IMG/VR virus record: IMGVR_UViG_3300050821_007000
Location: 1 to 34,144 of that record
Source: a virus
Reading direction: 5' to 3' (one strand)
Length of the DNA stretch: 34,144 nt
The notes under the pieces: model-generated
Seen by the model: the letters and a program-made list of their open reading frames with translations, nothing else
Database searches by the model: none
What the model was told of the DNA's origin: nothing
Program-made: the position numbers and the translations under genes
Shown: positions 28,470-34,144 of the stretch, piece by piece
How positions within the stretch are numbered: position 1 is the stretch's first letter
Layout: each line of letters opens with the position of its first letter

Positions 28470-28979
28470 CTACGACTCCTCAGCCTTGGCCCGCGAGTTC
28501 GGCCAGTAGATCCAGTAGGCGCCGCTGGGCTTGCCGAGGATGCGTTGGTAGAGGCGCACCTTCGCCTCGGTGCGGTGGTCGCTGAGGACGCCGATCGTCA
28601 GCGGGATGCCCAGCCGGTCGGCGACCTCCATCGAGAACTCAGCCAAGCGCGCCGCGCGCCCGCCGCGCGCCCCCCGGTAGCTGGGGTGTACGAAGATCGC
28701 CCGCTCTTCGACGTGCGGGAGGTCGGAGTACCAGATGGTCCCGATCCGCAGCAGGACGGCGCCCTCGAGCTCGCCGCCAGGCGGGCCGATGCAGCCGACG
28801 ATGCCCTGCTCGAGGTGGATCGCCGCCCAGACATCCTCGAGCACCTTCCGCACCGAGTGCGGCATGAACTCGTTCTCGGCGCAGCCCATCAGCGCCAGCT
28901 TCATCACCGCGTCCAGTTCGTCAGGCGTGGCGACGCGGACGTGCGGGCGCGTGACGACCTGGCCGCTATCGTCGGGCAT
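28470..28979 (-). CDS. GNAT-like acetyltransferase in the late operon
   Basis: 169-aa protein. F-V-H-P-S-Y-R-G, about 6 residues, then R-A-A-R-L-A-E-F-S-M-E-V-A-D-R-L-G-I-P resembles motif A/B of GNAT acetyltransferases (beta4-alpha3). The usual Q/R-x-x-G-x-G/A acetyl-CoA loop is weak (R-G-A-R-G-G-R-A), so activity is uncertain. GNAT-like genes sit among virion genes in a number of podovirus-like phages. It may modify a host or virion component early in infection. It ends 3 nt before the 1489-aa gene. Confidence 0.65.
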   Translation of the reverse strand: MPDDSGQVVTRPHVRVATPDELDAVMKLALMGCAENEFMPHSVRKVLEDVWAAIHLEQGIVGCIGPPGGELEGAVLLRIGTIWYSDLPHVEERAIFVHPSYRGARGGRAARLAEFSMEVADRLGIPLTIGVLSDHRTEAKVRLYQRILGKPSGAYWIYWPNSRAKAEES

Positions 28980-29163
28980 CGACCTGGCTCCACATCGCCG
29001 CCCAGGGCAGCTGGCCGGGTCGCGGCTTCTCCTCGTAGCGGATGTAGATCGTCAGCAGGCCCTGCTTGAACCGCCAGCGGTGCGCGCCGTCATCTACGAC
29101 GCCCTCGAACGCGCGCCTGGGCGGGGGCGGCACCTCTTCGCGCTCGAGCAGTTTGCACGCCAT
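28966..29163 (-). CDS. Hypothetical small protein of late operon
   Basis: 65-aa protein, ATG 29163, 3 nt downstream of the 780-aa gene's stop. Its 3' end overlaps the start of the GNAT gene by 14 nt. It has a Pro-rich middle (E-E-V-P-P-P-P-R-R-A-F) and a beta-like stretch (R-F-K-Q-G-L-L-T-I-Y-I-R-Y). Function unknown; overlap and strand support coding. Confidence 0.6.
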   Translation of the reverse strand: MACKLLEREEVPPPPRRAFEGVVDDGAHRWRFKQGLLTIYIRYEEKPRPGQLPWAAMWSQVDARR

Positions 29164-29166
29164 CGG

Positions 29167-31509
29167 TCAGTCCTTCGCCGGGCCGGGCAAGCGTTGCAGC
29201 GTCTTGATGTTACGCGCCCTAGACCGCTTGACAAACTCGTCAAGTACCTCGGTCCCGAGGTCCGCATCGCCGTGGCCCGCCGCGCGGACCTGATCGGGGC
29301 TCAGGACGTACTCGCCGCCCGCCGCGACGATCGGCACGCCGGCGTCGCCACCATCGTCCGCGCGCCCGCCGCGCGAGTTCTGGAGCGCCTCGCCGTAGGG
29401 GCCTGCGCTCTGGCCATAGGGGCCGCCGGAGCCGCCGCCGTAGGGCGTGCCGCCGAACATCCGGCGCATGGTCTTGAAGCCCGCCATCGTGTTGCCTTCG
29501 CCGTGCGCGGAGACGACATCAGCTGGCAGCACGTAGGACCCGGACGGAACGTGCATGGGGAGGTGGTCCGTTCGTCCGTGGACGGCGGAATGGATCGGCC
29601 CAACGTGCAGATGGGCGCGGCGGTGGTCGAGGTTGGAGTGGAAGACTTGCGGCTTGGGCGGCTTGTGCGGCTTCTGCGTGTGCGGCGAGCCGCCGTGGGC
29701 GAACCCTTCAGCTAGTCCTTGCGATCCGGGCGCTGCTGGTTCGCCGGGACCTTCAGCAGGCGGCCCCCCCGCTTCCTGGGCGTAGCGTCGCTGGACGGCT
29801 CCGACAGCCGGCGCAAGCCGGGCGAGTAGCTGGTGGGCCCTTCCTGATACATGGGGTCCGAGGGCGTCGAGTCCCTGAAGGTAACCTTGCCCACCGGCAG
29901 TCTCCTCATGCTTGAACCCGGTATGATGCCCCATCACAACGTCTGCGTCGATGTCAGGGTGCGCCTGCGGCAATGCGCGCCCGATGGCGCCCGCCAGGTT
30001 CTCGTTCGAGACGCCCGTGTCGTCGTGGTTGAGGATCCGGTAGCCGCGCGCATGCGGCACGACGCTGAGCCGGTCGCTGCCCGTCTCCTGGTGCAGCGCC
30101 TTCTCGACGCGAGTCATCTCATGGTGCTTGGCGGGCCGACCTAGATGCACGTCGAAGAGGTTGCGGGTGTCCCAGTTGAGCCCGCTCGAGGGGAAGTTGG
30201 GCTGGTGCCAGCCGGCGCTGTCGTGGCCGAGTAGATGCCCGCGCACCAGAGCTGCCGCCGACATCAGCTTGTGGGTGCCTTCGTCCACGCCGGCTTGCCA
30301 GCTGGGCGGGTTCTGCTTGCGCCTGACCGTGTGGACGTGGCGCTTCCAGCCTGAGTACTCCGGTCCGGTCATCACGGTCGGGTGCGAGACGAGCCCGTGG
30401 CCAGCCTCTGTCGGCATCGTCAGCAGGCCCATCCCGGCGGCGATCTTGTCGCGGCCGATCTCGTCGGTCAGCAGATGGTGGATCTCGTCGTGGTAGCGCT
30501 GCTTCTGCTCGTCGGAGAGGTGGTGGTACTCAGGGAACTGGCCGCTGCGCTTGCCGGGCGCGCTGGTGTAGGTCATCCGCGCGCTGCGGTCTCGAGCGGC
30601 GTCGGCGATGTCGTAGTCGGCCTCAGGCGAGCCCTCCTGGGCGCGCTTGCCGGTCCAGCCCACCGCCTGCACCTGTCCCGGCTCCCACTTGCCGCCGTCG
30701 AAGCCGTGGGCGTTGAGGACGTGGGTAACGGCGCTTCGCATGAAGGCGTCGTAGTTGTGCTGGCTGGTGTTGGGCGTCCCTTTGAAGTCGTCCCATCCGT
30801 GCCAGCGCATGTTCCAGATGTCGTTGGCGCCCCGGTTCTTCATCCCCGGCACCCAGGGCAGGCGGAAGCCCGATTGGTAGCCGCTGATCTTGGGGCCGAT
30901 CACCTGCGGGTTGGTCTCGTTGTAGGCCTGTTGGATGGGCCCGCTCATGTCGGTGTAGTTCATGCCGGTGTGGATCGGCAGGCCGGCGGCGTGGAGGTGG
31001 TGACCCCTGGCCGCGTAGGCGGCGTTGGCGAGGACTGGCGTCTGCTGCGAGGTCTTGGACACCCCGAAGGTGAGGCGGTCGGCGGCGGTCGGGTCGCGGC
31101 CGACCATGTCGTAGATCGCCCGGCCGCTGTTCTCGTACCAGTAGCGGCGCTTGGGGTTGTTCCAGGCCTTCACCTCGTCGGTCAGCCTGCTGACTTGGCG
31201 CGCAAAGTCCTTCAGCTTCAGGCCGGGCGGCAGTTCGACATCGCGCGCCGCGCCGTGCAGCGGCAGATCGTTCTCGTCCGTCCCGAACTCGCGCCCGGTC
31301 AGTTTCTTAAACGCCTTGCGAAACTCGGGGACCGGGACCAGCTGGCCGCCGGATTTGCTCAGTTTCGGCGAGGCGCCGCCTGAAGCGCGGCTATCGCGCG
31401 CCGCCCGCATCGCCGCCGCCACCGCCTGATCCTGCGGGTGACCGGCGTTCACCATCTCGCGGATGTTGCTCGAGATCGTCTTCTCGCTGGACCCGTGGGC
31501 GAGCGGCAT
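29167..31509 (-). CDS. Large structural/internal virion protein
   Basis: 780-aa protein from ATG 31509 (coupled by TGATG to the upstream stop), chosen over longer frames that overlap a better gene. The N-terminus (S-S-E-K-T-I-S-S-N-I-R-E-M-V-N-A-G-H-P-Q-D-Q-A-V-A-A-A-M) matches a recurring phage/plasmid motif (K-T-I-S-x-N-I-R-x-x-x-x-x-G-x-P-x-x-Q-A-V-A). The middle (about 90-330) is a globular region with W, Y and P. The C-terminus has P-S-G-S-Y-V-L-P-A-D-V-V-S, G-V-P-I-V-A-A-G-G-E-Y-V-L-S-P-D and a basic ending, a pattern I recognise in other alphaproteobacterial podoviruses. Likely an internal virion component; exact role unknown. Confidence 0.7.
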   Translation of the reverse strand: MPLAHGSSEKTISSNIREMVNAGHPQDQAVAAAMRAARDSRASGGASPKLSKSGGQLVPVPEFRKAFKKLTGREFGTDENDLPLHGAARDVELPPGLKLKDFARQVSRLTDEVKAWNNPKRRYWYENSGRAIYDMVGRDPTAADRLTFGVSKTSQQTPVLANAAYAARGHHLHAAGLPIHTGMNYTDMSGPIQQAYNETNPQVIGPKISGYQSGFRLPWVPGMKNRGANDIWNMRWHGWDDFKGTPNTSQHNYDAFMRSAVTHVLNAHGFDGGKWEPGQVQAVGWTGKRAQEGSPEADYDIADAARDRSARMTYTSAPGKRSGQFPEYHHLSDEQKQRYHDEIHHLLTDEIGRDKIAAGMGLLTMPTEAGHGLVSHPTVMTGPEYSGWKRHVHTVRRKQNPPSWQAGVDEGTHKLMSAAALVRGHLLGHDSAGWHQPNFPSSGLNWDTRNLFDVHLGRPAKHHEMTRVEKALHQETGSDRLSVVPHARGYRILNHDDTGVSNENLAGAIGRALPQAHPDIDADVVMGHHTGFKHEETAGGQGYLQGLDALGPHVSGRAHQLLARLAPAVGAVQRRYAQEAGGPPAEGPGEPAAPGSQGLAEGFAHGGSPHTQKPHKPPKPQVFHSNLDHRRAHLHVGPIHSAVHGRTDHLPMHVPSGSYVLPADVVSAHGEGNTMAGFKTMRRMFGGTPYGGGSGGPYGQSAGPYGEALQNSRGGRADDGGDAGVPIVAAGGEYVLSPDQVRAAGHGDADLGTEVLDEFVKRSRARNIKTLQRLPGPAKD

Positions 31510-31922
31510 CAGCTGAAGCTCACGCTGACGGTCTGGCCGGTGCCGGGGACGACCACCAGGCCGAGGTTGAAGGGCAGGTTGATGAAGTACGAGCCCACCG
31601 TCTGCGGGATCAGCGCCAGCACCGGCGAGGTTGCCGCCGCGCTGTTGCTGTCGACGAGCGCGCCCCCCGTGCTGCCGGCGACGGTGACGTTGACGTAGGC
31701 GACCCGGCCCGAGCCCTGCTTCAGCAGCTGCGCGCCGCTGGCGGCGGCGATGCCGCTGCGCGACTGCTGGCCGTTGACCGCCAGGTAGGTCTGCGCCGCC
31801 TGGGCGATGTTCGAGGCGACGTGCTGCACCGCCGTCAGCAGATCCGACAGCGACGCCCCGGCGGGCCCCTGACCGTGGCCAGGGTGGGCGCGGGGGATGT
31901 TCTGGTTCTCCTGAAAGGTCAT
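31509..31922 (-). CDS. Small virion-type protein
   Basis: 137-aa protein whose ATG and stop are coupled to both neighbours (TGATG). After a polar N-terminus, residues about 24-70 are helical (L-S-D-L-L-T-A-V-Q-H-V-A-S-N-I-A-Q-A-A-Q-T-Y), and the rest is beta-rich with small residues (V-A-Y-V-N-V-T-V-A-G-S, L-G-L-V-V-V-P-G-T-G-Q-T-V-S-V-S-F). Resembles small accessory tail or head-surface proteins; no family assigned. Confidence 0.6.
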   Translation of the reverse strand: MTFQENQNIPRAHPGHGQGPAGASLSDLLTAVQHVASNIAQAAQTYLAVNGQQSRSGIAAASGAQLLKQGSGRVAYVNVTVAGSTGGALVDSNSAAATSPVLALIPQTVGSYFINLPFNLGLVVVPGTGQTVSVSFS

Positions 31923-34006
31923 CAGCCATACCTCCCGGCGGGCTGGCCGCGGTAGCGGAAGCGGCCCATGCGCCAGAATGATCCGATGTCGGACGATTGT
32001 ACCTGCATGCTGAAGAGCCGCCCGCGGGCGCGCGGGTTGAGCCAGCGCACCGCCTGGGTGGCGGTGAACGGCCCGTAGACTCGCTGCGGATCCTCGGGGA
32101 AGTCGCGGACGAGGAAGGTGATCGCCAGCGTGGCGTTCTGCGGCTGGTTGTAGTCGCCATAGCGGGCGTCGGGCCACAGCTCGTCCAAGAACGTCATCAT
32201 GTCGCCCTCGGAGAGGGTGAAGTCGCCGGTCGCGAAGTAGGAGACGAGCGGCGCGCCATCGGCGTCGTTCGAGGTTTCGTGCTGGTAGATCAGCAGGCGG
32301 TTGGGGTCGGCCCCCAGCGGCGCGCCCAGCACCGACTGGTCGATCCAGGCCGAGCGCGAGAGCAGCGCGTAGTCCCACCAGCCCAGGGCGTAGTTGTACT
32401 TCAGCAGGGTGGTGTTCTCGCCGCCGCCGCCGATGGTCGGGATGTACCAGCCGATCTCGTTGAAGCGGCTGTTCACCGCGACCCTGATCTTGCTGATGTT
32501 GGCCAAGTCCATGTTCTGGAAGGCCACGTCCCAGATCGGGCAGGAGAGGGGCTGCACGCCCTCGCTGGTCAGGCTGTAGAACTGGGTCGGGCCCATCCAA
32601 TAGACGACGCCGTTGGCCGCCGCGGCCGCCTTCCTCGAGATGAGCCCGCAGCCGGTGGCGATCTCGTTGAAGCCCCAGACGCCTGGCAGATTGATGTACT
32701 GCATCGACCAGACGGAGAGGTCGGTCCACAGGAGGCCCTGCTGCGGCCCTTGGATGCCGCCGACGATCTTGGAGCCGCGCGGCAGGCGGAACTTCCCGGC
32801 CTGATTGGTCGGGATGTCGAACCACATGGTGAAGTTGTTGATGTCGCACCAGCGGACCAGCAGCGGGTCTTGGATGCCGGTGTCGGTCGAGCCCCAGCAG
32901 ATGATCTGGCGCTGCGGCATGGCGACGAAGAAGCCGTCGTTGACGGTCGGCCCCTGGCTGATCACCGCCGCCTGCGGCGAGCCGGAGAGCGGGTTCCAGT
33001 AGTAGAGCGGCTGGTTGAGGGTGCCGTTGACCGGGCAGGCGATCAGCACCTCGCCGAAGTTGTCGAGCGTCCAATCGGTCGCGGTGATCGGCAAGCCGGT
33101 GGCCGGGTTGGCCGGGGACCCGGCGCCGCCGAACGGGCCCGCGCCGAAGCCGTTCTGGCCGAAGCCGGTGGCCGGCAGGGTCGGGCCGATGCCGAAGCTG
33201 TAGGCCAGCCGCACCTGGCCGCCGTTGATCGGCACGGTGGCCGCCGCCATCGCCTGCGACTGCGCCATGATGGTGAAGGTGTTGGCCGACAGCACCGACT
33301 GGATGAGGTAGTTGCCGACCGCCAGGGTGAGGCCGCCGACCGCAGTGGCGACGAGGATCGGGTAGGTGTTCCCGGCCACGTAGCCGTGGTTGGGTAGGGT
33401 GACGGTGATCAGGCTGGTGTTCACCGTGGTGGTGAAGGTGGCCACCACGCCCGGCGAGCCGTTGCTCGCCGCCGGCAGCGGGTTGCCGAGGATGTCGAGC
33501 GCGGTGATCTGGTAGTGGGTCGCGTCGACCTGCTGGACCGGGTAGCTGCCGAACAGGATCAGCCCGCCGACGCTGACGTGGGTCTCGATGAAGACGGTGT
33601 CGAAGCTGGTGATGCCGGTGGTGGTGGCGTCGGTGATCGTCACCAGCGGCGAGCCGGCGGTGGTCGCGAAGCCGACCGCGATGTTCTCGACCTTGCCGGT
33701 GGGGGTGATGTCCTGAATGGAGCCGCCGGTCGCCACGGCGAGCTGCGTGCGCCCCGAGAAGGTGTCGGTCCCGTAGGCCAGGTGGGTGACGGCGTTGGTG
33801 TCTTCCCAGCCCCAGAGCGCCCTCGGCGGCGCCGGGACGGTGGTCAGCAGGTACTTCGTCCAGCCGCCGATCTTCTGCACCATCGGCTGGCCGGAGTTGT
33901 CGAACTGGTAGCGGATCAGCTGGCTGGTGCTGATGCCGTACTGGTTCAGGGCCGGGGTCCGGTTGACGTTGACCCCGTCAGCAAGCTCGACGGCGGCGTG
34001 CGGCAT
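31922..34006 (-). CDS. Phage stabilisation / tail-type protein
   Basis: 694-aa protein, ATG 34006. The N-terminal G-V-N-V-N-R-T-P-A-L-N-Q-Y-G-I and repeated beta-strand pattern with W, Y and G (e.g. A-L-W-G-W-E-D, G-Y-V-A-G-N-T-Y-P-I, L-W-T-D-L-S-V-W-S-M-Q-Y-I) fit the phage stabilisation family of podoviruses (P22 gp10-like), which closes the head-tail channel as a propeller-like ring. The middle is Gly/Pro-rich. It is the first complete late gene and overlaps the next by TGATG. Family assignment is from pattern recognition, not alignment. Confidence 0.7.
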   Translation of the reverse strand: MPHAAVELADGVNVNRTPALNQYGISTSQLIRYQFDNSGQPMVQKIGGWTKYLLTTVPAPPRALWGWEDTNAVTHLAYGTDTFSGRTQLAVATGGSIQDITPTGKVENIAVGFATTAGSPLVTITDATTTGITSFDTVFIETHVSVGGLILFGSYPVQQVDATHYQITALDILGNPLPAASNGSPGVVATFTTTVNTSLITVTLPNHGYVAGNTYPILVATAVGGLTLAVGNYLIQSVLSANTFTIMAQSQAMAAATVPINGGQVRLAYSFGIGPTLPATGFGQNGFGAGPFGGAGSPANPATGLPITATDWTLDNFGEVLIACPVNGTLNQPLYYWNPLSGSPQAAVISQGPTVNDGFFVAMPQRQIICWGSTDTGIQDPLLVRWCDINNFTMWFDIPTNQAGKFRLPRGSKIVGGIQGPQQGLLWTDLSVWSMQYINLPGVWGFNEIATGCGLISRKAAAAANGVVYWMGPTQFYSLTSEGVQPLSCPIWDVAFQNMDLANISKIRVAVNSRFNEIGWYIPTIGGGGENTTLLKYNYALGWWDYALLSRSAWIDQSVLGAPLGADPNRLLIYQHETSNDADGAPLVSYFATGDFTLSEGDMMTFLDELWPDARYGDYNQPQNATLAITFLVRDFPEDPQRVYGPFTATQAVRWLNPRARGRLFSMQVQSSDIGSFWRMGRFRYRGQPAGRYG

Positions 34007-34012
34007 GGCGCG

Positions 34013-34144
34013 TCACCTCGTCGGGGTCGCGACGGGCGACTTGGCGAGCGCCGACCAGGCATCGGCCTCCCAGCGGCGCTGGAACTCCTGCTTGTTCGCG
34101 CCGTTCAGCAGCGCCTGGTACTGGCCCTCGTAGGACTGCGCCAT
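34013..34144 (-). CDS. Small or partial late gene at window edge
   Basis: Frame of 43 residues (MAQSYEGQYQALLNG then ANKQEFQRRW...) from an ATG at the last base of the window to TGA 34013-34015, 6 nt before the next ATG. It may be complete or the C-terminal end of a longer gene extending past the window. Short helical sequence; no family recognised. Confidence 0.45.
   Translation of the reverse strand: MAQSYEGQYQALLNGANKQEFQRRWEADAWSALAKSPVATPTR

Noticed and set aside
31997-33397. + strand frame inside the stabilisation-type protein gene
   Set aside because: Arg/Gly/Val-rich shadow; the - strand gene is coupled to its neighbour.
1-34144. A CRISPR array or insertion sequence
   Set aside because: No regular spaced direct repeats and no transposase-like frame were seen; the two recombinases belong to phage-type families.

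Overview
This GC-rich window looks like most of one temperate tailed-phage genome (or its circular or excised form) from an alphaproteobacterial host. The host guess rests on base composition, gene families and a 39-nt stretch matching the 5' half of a tRNA-Leu(GAG); it is an inference. Phage genes lie on both sides of the tRNA fragment and its integrase, so this is an attP-like arrangement rather than a prophage border. No terminase, portal, capsid or lysis gene is visible; these probably lie beyond the right end.

Layout. (1) 100-5880: a rightward accessory operon of small, tightly coupled genes, many started by the same AAGG(G)AAC leader. It carries a small serine recombinase, a 663-aa protein that appears to fuse a GHKL ATPase to an SprT-like zinc metalloprotease, two paralogous small HTH-like proteins and two related, frameshifted small genes. 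It ends at a strong rho-independent terminator. (2) 5832-8611, leftward: Toprim/RecA-like primase-helicase, RuvC-like resolvase and a Cro-like regulator. (3) 8687-16634, rightward: CI-like repressor, YqaJ exonuclease with a probable annealing partner, and a run of small early genes, several with zinc-binding cysteines. (4) 16669-18254: attP and leftward int/xis. (5) 18393-19346: two small rightward genes. (6) 34144-19337, leftward: late virion genes (a stabilisation-type tail protein, large internal or ejection-type proteins including one with an S74-like chaperone segment and one with an SleB-type hydrolase, a GNAT protein and two tail-fibre-type proteins).

How it works together. CI and Cro probably set the lysis/lysogeny decision. 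A repeated CTTrmC-N6-GTCAAG-N5-CyTGTC motif occurs at four places: before the GHKL gene, the resolvase-primase operon and the repressor, and in the xis/proline-rich-gene divergent region. It is the best candidate for a phage-wide regulatory site. Integrase acts at a tRNA-Leu fragment flanked by two arm-type repeats built from a related hexamer. The primase-helicase, resolvase, exonuclease and putative annealing protein form a replication-recombination set. The most unusual element is the GHKL-metalloprotease fusion and its small-protein operon; its function is unknown, and an anti-host or DNA-protein processing role is only a hypothesis.
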